Assembly: GCF_030066995.1 (NCBI RefSeq)
Contig: NZ_JASJAP010000001.1
Coordinates: 665,230-729,229, forward strand
DNA: 64,000 nucleotides
Origin: Erythrobacter sp.
Lineage (GTDB): Bacteria; Pseudomonadota; Alphaproteobacteria; Sphingomonadales; Sphingomonadaceae
Reading direction: 5' to 3'
Shown: positions 52,369 through 62,679 of the stretch, piece by piece
Numbering within the stretch: the stretch's first letter is position 1
How the letters are laid out: every line of letters begins with the position of its first letter
Notes under the pieces: generated by a model
The model's database searches: none
Told to the model about the DNA's origin: nothing
Seen by the model: the letters and a program-made list of their open reading frames with translations, nothing else
Translations under genes and position numbers: made by a program

Positions 52369-53043
52369 TCACTCGCCTGATTGCGACGCACCATTGCGCG
52401 CGAGTTCCAGATATCTGACCACCTCTGTATCGCTGGTTTGTCCGAAGTCTTCGTAGTGTGCGCCGACTGCATAGAAGGGTTGTGGCTTCTGAAGGCAAAT
52501 GACTTGATCGCACAAGTCCGCCAGTCTTGTGAGCGCCTCGAGCGCACCGACGGGGGCCGCAAGCACCACTTGGTTCGCCCCGGCTTTCTTCACCGCTCTC
52601 AGCGCCACCTCGGCCGTGCTGCCGGTAGCGATGCCATCGTCGACGAGAACGGCGGTGCGGCCCGATAGCTCAAGAGGCCAATCCAGCCCGTAGGCTGATC
52701 GGCGGCGCCGGATTTCTTTCAGCGATTCGGCAACAAGGCGTGTGATGTACGACTCGCTTGCTCCGGAAGCGGCTGCTGCCTCGTCGTCGATCATGACTTC
52801 TGGATCCTCACCGTCGACGAGCGCTCCGATTGCGAATTCCGCGTGACCTGGTGCTCCGAGCTTCTGCACCATCACAAGATCAAGCGGTGCGCTGAGTTCC
52901 TTGGCAATTTCGTATGCTACCGGCACACCTCCTCGCGGAAGAGCGAGAACTACTGGATCGGCCAAATCCAGCACGGCGACTTCACGCGCTAGAGCAAGAC
53001 CGGCAGTCGTTCGGTTTGCAAAGGCGTGAGAGAATTTCTTCAT
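52369..53043 (-). CDS. Phosphoribosyltransferase
   Basis: This 224-residue protein starts MKKFSHAFANRTTAGLALAR. The PRPP loop is AVLVDDGIATGSTAE, and LALPRGGVPVAYEIAKEL is the early conserved loop. It is the DosR-associated type I PRTase family found with universal stress proteins and erythromycin-esterase domains. The base substrate is unknown. It lies just after the glucan synthase gene and could share a promoter with it. Confidence 0.88.
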   Translation of the reverse strand: MKKFSHAFANRTTAGLALAREVAVLDLADPVVLALPRGGVPVAYEIAKELSAPLDLVMVQKLGAPGHAEFAIGALVDGEDPEVMIDDEAAAASGASESYITRLVAESLKEIRRRRSAYGLDWPLELSGRTAVLVDDGIATGSTAEVALRAVKKAGANQVVLAAPVGALEALTRLADLCDQVICLQKPQPFYAVGAHYEDFGQTSDTEVVRYLELARNGASQSGE

Positions 53044-53146
53044 GTTGCCCTCCGAGGATATAGCGCTCAAAGGTTTGCTCTCCCCCGCCGTCGGTCGAAA
53101 TACGTAAGTCACCGCGCGCTTGCTCCAGAATGAGAACGCTCCGCTT

Positions 53147-56100
53147 CTAGATCGAGACCGCTGCGTCCGCCCGGTCATCCGAAAGCGGGTCTTCGATGAC
53201 GGCCTTGACCTTCAAGACTTGACCGGATTTCGGGAAGGACACGTCACGTCGCCGGTAAGGTCGGCCGTCAACCGTCAACTGGGCGCTTGTTCGACCGGCC
53301 ACTTTGCCGATCTGTGTCACTTCCAACTCGATTGTCCCACCCTGGTGTGTCAACCGGGCTCGATACCCGTCCCAGCCATCGGGGAGCGACGGAGCAATAT
53401 GGAGTTTCCCGTCACGAAGCGTCAGGCCAAGGATGCCTTCGACTGCAAGGCGCCAGGTCCAAGCGGCTGCACCCGTGTACCAGCTCCATCCTCCGCGTCC
53501 CCGACGATTGCCGACCGACCCTATGTCCGCAACCACGGCGTAGGGTTCTGTGCGGAAAGCGTCAGCGTCATGCCGTGTCAGCGCATGATTGATCGGATTG
53601 AGCATATTGAAAATGCGATACGCGTGCGATCCTTGCCCTGTGCGCGCAAGGGCAAGGCCTAGCCAAGCCGCGGCGTGGGAGTATTGCCCGCCATTTTCGC
53701 GAATTCCAGGTGGATAGGCCTTGATATATCCGGGATTGTGCATGGCTTTGTCGAATGGAGGCCAAAGCAAGCGAGCAATTCCAGCATCGTCGTCCACCAG
53801 CTCGCGTAGCGCCGCTTGAAGCGCAGAGCGGCTTCGCGATGATGCACGCCCGGCGAACACAGACCATGACTGTGAAATTGAATCGATCATGCATTCATCG
53901 TTTTCCTGAGATCCGAGCGGTGAGCCTTCATCATCATAGGCGCGGCGATACCATTCGCCGTCCCAGCCGCTTTCCTCCGCGCTCCTGCGCCATTCTGCCG
54001 CCTTGCGTGCCCAGTGGCGAGCGTGCGCCTCGCGTCCAACCAAACGTTCGCAATGAGCCATTGAGGCCGCGCATACAGAAGCAAACCAAGCCAACCAAAC
54101 GCTCTCACCGCGTCCTTTGTCTCCAACCCGGTCCATCCCATCGTTCCAGTCCCCTGCGCCAATGAGCGGCAGACGATGGCTACCCAGGGACACTCGCTCA
54201 AGCGCGCGTTCGCAGTGCTCGATCAACGGGCGGGGATTGGCTGCGAGTTCGAATTGGGCGTAGCGATCATGCTCCCCGTCGGTCAGCGGTGGACCGGAAA
54301 GGAAGCGCACCTCTTCCTCCAAGATGGAAACATCGCCCGTCGAATACACGTAATGCGCGGTTGCATAGGGCAGCCATAGGAGATCGTCCGAACATCGGGT
54401 CCGCACACCCCTTCCGCCGGGCGGATGCCACCAGTGAAGAACGTCGCCCTCTTCGAACTGATGCGCTGCGCATTCGAGGATATGGGCGCGCGCTCGAGCC
54501 GGATCGGCTACCAGAAATGCCAGAACATCCTGCAACTGATCGCGAAACCCGATCGCGCCGCTCGCCTGATAGAAACCGGTCCGGGCAAGAATGCGCGACG
54601 AAAGGCTTTGGTAGAGCAGCCAGCGATTGACCACGATATCGAACGCGGGATCTGGCGTGGTGACTTCGACGCAGCCGAGAAAATCATCCCAGATGGCGGC
54701 GACCTCGTCTCCGGATTTCCGCGCCTTGCCTTTCTCACGCCACTTGCCTGCAAGTTTGAGCGCAGCCTCCGGATTCTCCGCCTCTCCGAGCGCGAATACG
54801 ATTTCTATCTGTTCCCCGCGCGCAAGATCAGCGTGCACTTGCAAGGCAGCACAGGAATCGCCGCCTGCGATTTCGACCCCAGAGAGCCCCCACCTCGTGA
54901 GGCCCGCCGGTCTGGCGGGATCGCCATTTCGGCCGACGAATTCCCTTCGGTCCGTTGTATAGCCGTGCGCTTCGCAATCCGATGTGAGAAACGCAGTTCG
55001 ACCGGCAAACTCTCCGTTCCAAGGGTTCGTCGCAAGGATCGCTTGCGTCTCGGCATCGAACCGACAGGAGACGTGGCGCCGTGAAACACTTGGCAGCGCC
55101 CCGAGCAGCCATTCGGCATAGTAGGTGGCGGTAATGCGCCGATCGCGCGCGCCGAGGTTGCGCAAAGTCAGCCGCACCAACTTGACTGGATCACTAGCGT
55201 CCACCGAAACCTGCATGCACTGCTCAAGGCCGCGGCACGCGCGAAGCCATTCGGTGTAGCCGGTGCCATGACGGATCTGGCAAGTGGCATCCCTACCAGC
55301 CGGATTGGGCGTCACGCTCCACACGTCGCTGGTTTCCTCGTCGCGAAGGTAGAGAACCTCACCCTGACGATCGCTCACCGGATCGTTGGTCCACGGCGTC
55401 AGGCGGTATTCGCCGCTATTGATCGACCAAGAAAAGCCCCCGCCCGATTCTGTGACGAGAGTGCCAAAGTCTTCGTTGGCAAGCACATTCACCCAGGGCG
55501 CTGGCGTCGACATGCCTGGGGCGAGGTGGATGACATACTCACGACCGTTGCGGGTGAAGCCTCCGTATCCATTGTCGAATACCAGGTCATCTGGTCGCTC
55601 TGGTGGGCGCTCGTGCTCTGGTTCATAGTCGAGCGAAGTCAGGATCGGCGGCGCTTCAAGCGGGGTCGCTGGAGTTCTAAGCTGCTCAGAAAGCGGGCCT
55701 TGCGATGCGTCGATTATCGCCCACGCCATCGCTTCGAGCAGCCTCACTTGCTCCATGCCTACCTGATCGGAAAAGACCAGATGAAAGCCGCCGTGGCGAC
55801 CCAGCATCTCGACAGCTCCGATAGCGCGTAGCAATTGCGCCAACTCGTCGCGGACGGGTTCGAGGTATGCAGATCCCAGCGTCTTGAGGATCACTACATC
55901 GACCTCTAACCCTGCACGACGCCAAATCTGATGCGCGCCGACGAAGAACTCGAGCGATGGATCGTCTTCAAAATCGCCTTTGAGCAACAGGATCGGGCGA
56001 TCGCCCGATATAGCCATGCCCCAAAGACTGGCCTGCCCAAGACGATTGTCGCGGATCTTCTTTGGCGAAGGACGCATAGCCTCGCTTGGATAAGTCAGTA

Positions 56101-59100
56101 CGGAACCCAGTGCGTGCACTAGCGGCAAGTCGGCGGGTTCAATCCTGGCCCGACTCAGCGCGCGCGACGTTTCCGCCTCAGCGTCGTCGAAGAGCCATCG
56201 AGACGCTGAGAGTGTGGCGTGCCGGTTTAGTATTTCGAGCGCTGCCGAGCGCGAGGCTGCAGCAATGGTCACAAGGCAAAGCTCTGTGCTTTGTCCGGGG
56301 TTCAACTCTAGCTTCGTCTGTAGAGCCGCCACCGGATCAAGCGTCCAACCCTGATTCCCTTGCAGCGGGAGCGTCGCACCTTGTGGAGAGCGAAGCGTGC
56401 GATTGCGCCCAATGAATTCGCGGCGATCGGTATCGAATAGCGAGTTTTGGACAGGACCATCGGCACCGATTAACGTTTGCAACAAGACCGGGGGCGTATC
56501 CTCTGGTTTTTTGGGGCGGCGCGTGAAGATGAGTGCGGAAGGTTCGTCAATGCGCTCGCTGCGGATGAACAACTTGCTGAAGGCAGGATGGCGTTCGTCC
56601 TCCAAAGGGGGTGCCAAAACGATCTCGGCATAGGTGGTGATCCGCAGGACCCGTCTGTGCTCGCTTTCGTTGGCGATGGTCAGTCGGCGCAATTCGATAT
56701 CGTCGTTGGCTCCGATCGTCACTTCGAGCCGAGCGAAAATGCCATTCTCTCGCCGCTGGAATTCAGCGCAATGGGTGCGAAACAGCACGCGTTCGTCATG
56801 CGCTTCGACACCGGTTGGCTGGAGTGTCGCGGACCAAACCTGTTCCGAAAGCTCGTCGCGAATATAAAGCCATGCCCCCTGAGCATCGAGTGTCGGATCG
56901 GGTGCGAAACGGGTAAGAGCCTGGCCTTGCCAGTTAAGGCCTCCGCATCCCGCCGCTGAGATGCTGCTGGCCATACGGCCGTTGCCCATCAGCAAGGCCT
57001 GCGGGTGGCGACTGGCCGTCGGGACCCATTCATGGCGGATACGCCGCATTCCGAGCTCCGCCTTTCCGCCTTCATCGACCTCGATCCGTTCGATCTCGGC
57101 GGGAAGCTCATGCGGGATCTGTTCCCATAACAGCAAAGTCGCCAAACCGAGGCGCGGATCGCGCAGGAACCGTTCGATCAGAGCATCACCAGTCAGCAAG
57201 TTTCCGATCGCGCATACGATCATCCCCTGGTGATGCGCCATAAAGGCATTGACAGGGGCAAAGGCGCTCTTTGGATGGTTTCGATCTCGGGTGAAGTCGA
57301 TCGCTTCCCAAAGCCCGTAACGGCCTGCCGCTCCCATTTTCACGAGCCGCTTGAGATTCCGTTGTGCGGAAAGGGGATCTACCGCCAAAGCAAGCGCAGA
57401 AGCGTAGGGCGCAACGACCAAGTCCTGCGCCAGCCCGCGACGCAGGCCTAACCCCGGCACGCCAAATGCACGATAGCGGAAGCGGTGCTCGGGATCACGA
57501 GCGGCGTAAGCTGACTCCGAAACCCCCCACGGTGCCCGGTTCTGCTTACCATGGCGACGCTGGATCTCGACCGCCACCCGGTCGCTTTCGCCAAGGAGCG
57601 TTTCTGGCCCGCCCGGCATCACCAGTCGTGGCATAAGGTATTCGAACATGGACCCGTTCCACGAAACCAGCGCCAGACCATCGCTCGCTCGCGTCACCGG
57701 TCGTCCAAGGTGGAACCAGTGTTCAATTGGCGCATCGTTCTTGGCAATCGCGAAGAAGCTGGCAATCCGCGCTTCCGACGCCAGCAAGTCATAGTGATGC
57801 GTGTCTGTCTTTGCAGTGCTGACGTTATGACCGATAAAGAACAGCCGCCGCTCGTGATCGTACAGCCAGGCGAAATCCATCTGCCATGCGAACTGCTCGG
57901 CTTGATCGGCAAGTCCGATAAGGTCACCATGTATAGCAAGCTCACTCGATGTATCGCGCAACATGTCGTGCAGGTGGTGGTGCAACCGCTCAACCCAGAT
58001 ATTGAGATCGCCGACCTCGCCCGGGCGAGTTTCGACTGTCTTTCGCATCACCCGTCCGGCCTCGCGCTCGAGCGTCGAAAGGTCATGATTGACGAGGTTG
58101 CGCAGGTTTGCGAGCTGGGTTGAACCGCTATTCTGAGCTGCTTGTGTAGCGTCTCTAAACTCTGCCAGGACTCCGAGAAGATGATTGCTGCTCGCCCACT
58201 TGCGAGCCTGATCTTCGATAAGGGCGATTATATCTAAAAGGCCTGTCCAACGCTGTGGCTCGAGCGTTTTTTCTTGGGCTGAATCGCGCAAGGTCTGAGC
58301 GAAAACCAGCAGGGAGGCAGCGAGATTGCCACTGTCTACAGTCGAGACATAACGCGGTTCGAGAGGACGGAGATGATGCGTCTCGTACCAGTTTAGGAAA
58401 TGCCCCCGATACCGCTCCATCCTTTCGAGGCTGTCGAACACATTGCGCGCGCGCGCGGCGAGCTCAGCCCGGCCGACAAAGCCCATGTCCCAGGCGCTGG
58501 CGGTCGAGAGCAGCATCATTCCGATGTTAGTCGGAGAGGTTCTATGCGCGATTTCCTCGTGCGGCTCACCTTGGAAGTTGTCTGGGGGTAGCCAATTGTC
58601 GGACGGACCGGCAAAAGTCTCGAAATAGAGCCAGGTCTTGCGCGCCAGTTGCCGCAGGAACGCAATGTCTAGGAGTGATCTATCCGGTTCGCCACTGCGC
58701 CGGGGGCGCTCGATAAATTGCGTGACCTCAGGTGCGAGCAGCCAAGGCAGTAAAAGCAGCAACGCAGGCAGCAACGCCGCAGGTCTGGTCAAGGCTATTG
58801 TCGCAGCAATACCAAAAGCGAGCGAGACCGATGGAGTCATCATCCGCCAGTGGTGCAGTCGCCTGTTTGTGTGGTCGCCTTCCTTCGCCGAATGTGCGGC
58901 GGACACCCATTCGAGCATGCGCCGCTTTGAGACGACGCGGCGCCATAGTGTGATCCCTATGGCGTGCAGCGACAGCAGCGCCTCGTGGAGCATGTAGACA
59001 ATCACCAGCAGCCATCGCCCCGCTTGATCGCCCAACCTTTTCCAGAATCCGTAAGAAAGGCCGGTGCGTCGTCCGCGTGCGAGGCCGCTCATCAGGTCGA

Positions 59101-61378
59101 TAAACAGCTGCCCGGCCGGAGCGAGCAGCACCAGCGCGGTCCAGAACCACGGATTGCCGGGCAGGAGTAACCACCCTGCAAGCGCAAGCAAGACCAGTCC
59201 AGGCGCGACAAGGCTACGCCTCAGATTATCGAGGACCTTCCAGCGATCGATTCCTCGAATGGGGTTTTGAATCAGCCTTCCAGCGGCATCGGGAATCCGA
59301 TGCATAAGCCAGGGCAGCAGCTGCCAGTCGCCCCTGATCCAACGGTGCAGGCGTTTGGCGTATTGGCGGTAGCTGTCGGGGAAACCTTCGTAGAGAACAA
59401 TGTCGGTTGCAAGCGCGGCTCGGCCCAGCGCACCCTCCAAAAGATCATGGCTCAGGATCGTGTTTTCGAGCACTCGGTTATCGACGCTTCTGTGAAAGGC
59501 ATGCAGATCGTAGATGCCTTTGCCGACGAATATTCCGCTGCCGAAAAGATCCTGATAGATATCAGATACCGCACGGCTATAGATATCGATCGCCGTTTCG
59601 CCCGTAAAAAGCCTCGCGAAGCGCGTGCGCCGTCCGCTCTCGGGCGAAATCTCAACTCTTGGTTGGATGATCGAATAGCCGCGAGTTATCCGACCGCTCT
59701 CGCGGTCCCACTGCGGGCGATTGAGCGGATGGGCCAATGTTCCCGCCAGTCTCGCAACCGATTGTGATGGCAGGATCGTGTCCGCATCAACAGTCATTAC
59801 GAAGCGGGTGGTATCGAGCGCCAGCACGTCGCCAACTATCAGCGAAAACGCTTCACGCTCGCCTTCGATCAGCATCCGATTGAACTGCTCAAGCTTGCCG
59901 CGCTTGCGCTCCCACGCCATCCAACAGCCCTCGCTGTCGTTGAAGAGCCGAGGTCGCAGCAAGAGACTGAAGGGCTTGCGCGTGCCGTTTCGATACCGCT
60001 TGTTCAATCTATCCAGCGCCGCTTCAAGCGCATCAAGGATGCGCTCGTCACCCGGCATGATCTCTGCCGGAGCATCCGCCAGATCGGCAAGCAGCGCGAC
60101 CTGTACGTTGGGGCTGCGGGTCGCGAGCCAGTGCATCTCTATTCGCTTGGCGAGGCCTTCGATCTCGCGTTCGTCCGCTATGATAACCGGGACCGCGATG
60201 GTCACCGGGAAGGCACTCGGAACGCCATGTTTCTCGTCAAGCTTCGGCAAGAGGCGCGGCTCGGTTACCCTCGTGATCAGCCAATGGACCAGCGTGATGG
60301 CAAGGATTGAAGCCGGGATCTGGCTCAGGAGAAGGGCTGCGGTCCATTCCGACCAAGGCGCCATCGTGCGCGCGAGATAGGCGACCGGAAGGATGGCGCA
60401 GGCGATGCCCGATACAACCATTGCAAGGCTGAAGAAACGGCCTGGATGGCTCAACAACGTCCGTTTTGCCTGTTGTTTCCACCCGGGTTTGGCCGAGAAT
60501 TGGTCCTCGAGCTGGCTGCGTCCGTCGTCAATCAGCCAATAACCGACGTGATGGGCAACCTCCTCCGCGCCTTTCGCGCGCGCGAGCGCAAGAGAGGCCT
60601 TGGCGACATCGGTTTCCTGTGCTCCTCCCCATTCGGCAATTTCCTCGACCGCCCTGCGGTATCGATCGCGAGTCTCGAAATCCATTCGGCTATAGGCCTG
60701 CGCGGGATCCTTCGCGAGAATCGCTTCGACAAGGCTCACCCGCTCGAAAAACACCTCCCAGGGTATTCCAGCCAGTTCCGAGAGATTGGCGATCGATCGG
60801 GCAACGCGATCGGTCGCGCCAAGCGAGTGGGGTTCGCTGGCGCAAGGGGAGAGAGGAAAGCTGACCTCGACCTCGCCCGAGAGCATCGGCGTCAGGGATG
60901 CTACCAATATCTCGATGCACGCGAGCCTCAGCATGGTGGGGAAGGCCCACAATTCAGCAATCGTGAGCGATTGATGGATTTGATAGGCTTGGATGAAACC
61001 AACCGCGTTGCTTAGCGAGAGCTGAAGATGCGTAGCGCGGAGCAATGCGTGTGCCAAAGCGAACACACGTGGCCCCGGAGGTTCTCCATCCACAAGGGCA
61101 GGCAGCTTGAGATAGAACTCGCGCGGGAGATCCTTCCGAATCTGCTGTAGGGCCCGGCTTACATGATAGTCGTTGTCGAGCAGCCATTCCGCTGCCTTTG
61201 CGACCTCAGGGGCTGGCTTGCTGCAGGCCTTTCGCGCCGCGTGAAGCCAGCGTTCAACCGCTTTGGGATTCTGCAACGCCCCGATCGGCATGGCTGGCTT
61301 GCGGGTTATGTTGTGTACTGCGCCGAGCTCTTCGCCTACGTTCTCAACGGTCGAAGGATTGTCGGGATCGTGCGCCAC
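53147..61378 (-). CDS. Cyclic beta-1,2-glucan synthase (NdvB/ChvB/Cgs type)
   Basis: This 2743-residue multidomain enzyme polymerises and cyclises beta-1,2-glucan from UDP-glucose at the inner membrane. It has N-terminal membrane helices (about 320-375), a GT84/GT2-type catalytic part with DADTILP (about residue 531) and RLHRWIRGDW (about 676), more helices, a glucoamylase-like domain (near 1195) and two GH94 parts (GFRDQLQD near 2278). A GTG start overlaps the stop of the universal stress protein gene (TAGTG). Length is typical for the family. Confidence 0.95.
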   Translation of the reverse strand: MAHDPDNPSTVENVGEELGAVHNITRKPAMPIGALQNPKAVERWLHAARKACSKPAPEVAKAAEWLLDNDYHVSRALQQIRKDLPREFYLKLPALVDGEPPGPRVFALAHALLRATHLQLSLSNAVGFIQAYQIHQSLTIAELWAFPTMLRLACIEILVASLTPMLSGEVEVSFPLSPCASEPHSLGATDRVARSIANLSELAGIPWEVFFERVSLVEAILAKDPAQAYSRMDFETRDRYRRAVEEIAEWGGAQETDVAKASLALARAKGAEEVAHHVGYWLIDDGRSQLEDQFSAKPGWKQQAKRTLLSHPGRFFSLAMVVSGIACAILPVAYLARTMAPWSEWTAALLLSQIPASILAITLVHWLITRVTEPRLLPKLDEKHGVPSAFPVTIAVPVIIADEREIEGLAKRIEMHWLATRSPNVQVALLADLADAPAEIMPGDERILDALEAALDRLNKRYRNGTRKPFSLLLRPRLFNDSEGCWMAWERKRGKLEQFNRMLIEGEREAFSLIVGDVLALDTTRFVMTVDADTILPSQSVARLAGTLAHPLNRPQWDRESGRITRGYSIIQPRVEISPESGRRTRFARLFTGETAIDIYSRAVSDIYQDLFGSGIFVGKGIYDLHAFHRSVDNRVLENTILSHDLLEGALGRAALATDIVLYEGFPDSYRQYAKRLHRWIRGDWQLLPWLMHRIPDAAGRLIQNPIRGIDRWKVLDNLRRSLVAPGLVLLALAGWLLLPGNPWFWTALVLLAPAGQLFIDLMSGLARGRRTGLSYGFWKRLGDQAGRWLLVIVYMLHEALLSLHAIGITLWRRVVSKRRMLEWVSAAHSAKEGDHTNRRLHHWRMMTPSVSLAFGIAATIALTRPAALLPALLLLLPWLLAPEVTQFIERPRRSGEPDRSLLDIAFLRQLARKTWLYFETFAGPSDNWLPPDNFQGEPHEEIAHRTSPTNIGMMLLSTASAWDMGFVGRAELAARARNVFDSLERMERYRGHFLNWYETHHLRPLEPRYVSTVDSGNLAASLLVFAQTLRDSAQEKTLEPQRWTGLLDIIALIEDQARKWASSNHLLGVLAEFRDATQAAQNSGSTQLANLRNLVNHDLSTLEREAGRVMRKTVETRPGEVGDLNIWVERLHHHLHDMLRDTSSELAIHGDLIGLADQAEQFAWQMDFAWLYDHERRLFFIGHNVSTAKTDTHHYDLLASEARIASFFAIAKNDAPIEHWFHLGRPVTRASDGLALVSWNGSMFEYLMPRLVMPGGPETLLGESDRVAVEIQRRHGKQNRAPWGVSESAYAARDPEHRFRYRAFGVPGLGLRRGLAQDLVVAPYASALALAVDPLSAQRNLKRLVKMGAAGRYGLWEAIDFTRDRNHPKSAFAPVNAFMAHHQGMIVCAIGNLLTGDALIERFLRDPRLGLATLLLWEQIPHELPAEIERIEVDEGGKAELGMRRIRHEWVPTASRHPQALLMGNGRMASSISAAGCGGLNWQGQALTRFAPDPTLDAQGAWLYIRDELSEQVWSATLQPTGVEAHDERVLFRTHCAEFQRRENGIFARLEVTIGANDDIELRRLTIANESEHRRVLRITTYAEIVLAPPLEDERHPAFSKLFIRSERIDEPSALIFTRRPKKPEDTPPVLLQTLIGADGPVQNSLFDTDRREFIGRNRTLRSPQGATLPLQGNQGWTLDPVAALQTKLELNPGQSTELCLVTIAAASRSAALEILNRHATLSASRWLFDDAEAETSRALSRARIEPADLPLVHALGSVLTYPSEAMRPSPKKIRDNRLGQASLWGMAISGDRPILLLKGDFEDDPSLEFFVGAHQIWRRAGLEVDVVILKTLGSAYLEPVRDELAQLLRAIGAVEMLGRHGGFHLVFSDQVGMEQVRLLEAMAWAIIDASQGPLSEQLRTPATPLEAPPILTSLDYEPEHERPPERPDDLVFDNGYGGFTRNGREYVIHLAPGMSTPAPWVNVLANEDFGTLVTESGGGFSWSINSGEYRLTPWTNDPVSDRQGEVLYLRDEETSDVWSVTPNPAGRDATCQIRHGTGYTEWLRACRGLEQCMQVSVDASDPVKLVRLTLRNLGARDRRITATYYAEWLLGALPSVSRRHVSCRFDAETQAILATNPWNGEFAGRTAFLTSDCEAHGYTTDRREFVGRNGDPARPAGLTRWGLSGVEIAGGDSCAALQVHADLARGEQIEIVFALGEAENPEAALKLAGKWREKGKARKSGDEVAAIWDDFLGCVEVTTPDPAFDIVVNRWLLYQSLSSRILARTGFYQASGAIGFRDQLQDVLAFLVADPARARAHILECAAHQFEEGDVLHWWHPPGGRGVRTRCSDDLLWLPYATAHYVYSTGDVSILEEEVRFLSGPPLTDGEHDRYAQFELAANPRPLIEHCERALERVSLGSHRLPLIGAGDWNDGMDRVGDKGRGESVWLAWFASVCAASMAHCERLVGREAHARHWARKAAEWRRSAEESGWDGEWYRRAYDDEGSPLGSQENDECMIDSISQSWSVFAGRASSRSRSALQAALRELVDDDAGIARLLWPPFDKAMHNPGYIKAYPPGIRENGGQYSHAAAWLGLALARTGQGSHAYRIFNMLNPINHALTRHDADAFRTEPYAVVADIGSVGNRRGRGGWSWYTGAAAWTWRLAVEGILGLTLRDGKLHIAPSLPDGWDGYRARLTHQGGTIELEVTQIGKVAGRTSAQLTVDGRPYRRRDVSFPKSGQVLKVKAVIEDPLSDDRADAAVSI

Positions 61379-62418
61379 TAGCCAAATCTGAAGGCTGACT
61401 GACCATCGCTATCGTAGACAGCGTCGGGCAACCCCGTGACCAGGTTAGGTCGCACCATCAGAACAGGCATCGTGCAGTGACTGGCAAGGTATTCGGCTAC
61501 GCTACCACAGGGGACATCGCTTAATGCGGTCGAACCATGGGAAGACATGACGACCAAGTCTGCCTGCAATTCTTGAGTCAATTTGCAGAGGGCTTGACGG
61601 GGTTCGTCCGGCCCGAGCATTCTGACCCGGACGTCAATATCGTCCTCCATTGCCCTTAGTCGCAACTGCTCAAGCGAAGAGCGCGCAGACCGCTCGTTCT
61701 GACGTTCGATCTCTTCTCTAAGCTCGCTCGACCGGCCGATCCCGAATGAAGTGAGCCCACTCAAGCGAGGCACCACATGGCAGAGAACGAGCTGCGCCTT
61801 GTGAGTGCGCGCGATACGACGAGCCACCGGGAGAACGCTCTCTGCCCTTGGGGATCCGTCGATCGGCACCACGATCCGCTTGTAATGCACAGGCCCACTG
61901 TGATGGTCAGGTGGCACAAGAAGCACCGACACTGATCCGTGCTCAAGGATGTGCAGGGCGGTCGAACCAAGACCGCTTCGATCGCGATCACGATTCGTGG
62001 CGAGCGATAAGAGCGCCGCTCCATTCGCATGCGCCCAGTCAACGAGTTCATCACCCGGATCACCCGTTAGCAGCATCTGCCCGTCCTCGCTCGTCACACC
62101 GATCTGGTCGGCGAGTTGTCGAAGCGACTTGCGCTGCGAGTGCTGGCGAAGCTGCCAGGCGATAGGATCGGCAGGCAGGCCCGAACTGTTATCCTGAGGC
62201 AACACACGCGCCAGCACGACATCCAGAGCCAGGCTGCGAGCAATTGCGACTGACTGAGCGCCGACGAGGTTTGCGCACGGCGTTTCATCAACACACGCCA
62301 GCAAGCAGGGGCGAACCTGAATACTGCGTTCGCTTTCGTTGAATTGCACTGCTGCCGTCCGGCCGATTGGCGGTGAATTGGCGGTCTGACCTGTGGGGGC
62401 ATAGCGGCTGGCGTGCAT
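61378..62418 (-). CDS. Tandem universal stress protein
   Basis: This 346-residue protein has two UspA domains. The start at 62418 is set by AAGGAGG five to six bases upstream. The first domain ends LLSLATNRDRDRSGLGSTAL and the second IVVPIDGSPRAESVLPVA with the G-x2-G-x9-G-S/T nucleotide motif (MSSHGSTALSDVPCGSV). Usp proteins bind ATP in starvation and low-oxygen stress. Its stop overlaps the glucan synthase start by 1 nt, so the two are coupled. Confidence 0.92.
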   Translation of the reverse strand: MHASRYAPTGQTANSPPIGRTAAVQFNESERSIQVRPCLLACVDETPCANLVGAQSVAIARSLALDVVLARVLPQDNSSGLPADPIAWQLRQHSQRKSLRQLADQIGVTSEDGQMLLTGDPGDELVDWAHANGAALLSLATNRDRDRSGLGSTALHILEHGSVSVLLVPPDHHSGPVHYKRIVVPIDGSPRAESVLPVARRIARTHKAQLVLCHVVPRLSGLTSFGIGRSSELREEIERQNERSARSSLEQLRLRAMEDDIDVRVRMLGPDEPRQALCKLTQELQADLVVMSSHGSTALSDVPCGSVAEYLASHCTMPVLMVRPNLVTGLPDAVYDSDGQSAFRFG

Positions 62419-62679
62419 CAATTCCTCCTTTGAAAAGGCAAGCACGCCCTTTCTGCGAGCAGAAGGATGCGGAGCGGAAGGCGGCGTCACTATACGCAAC
62501 ATCCCGTAAACTAGCCCAGGCGCGTGGGTGATTTCGGGTTGCATGAGTTTGGCTTGTTTTGCGTTGAGGCCGCCAGAGTCTCGAGAAGCGCTCCGCTCCG
62601 GAACATCCCTTAGTTACGCCGTCCGCAGGTCGGCGCATCACGCGAGACCCAGCCCGACGATACGATACGAGGATTCATT
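62419..62679. other. Divergent promoter region between usp and acs
   Basis: About 260 bp. It contains two imperfect TACG elements (about 62485-62500 and 62610-62622) that are too degenerate to claim. No gene is seen here. Confidence 0.45.
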
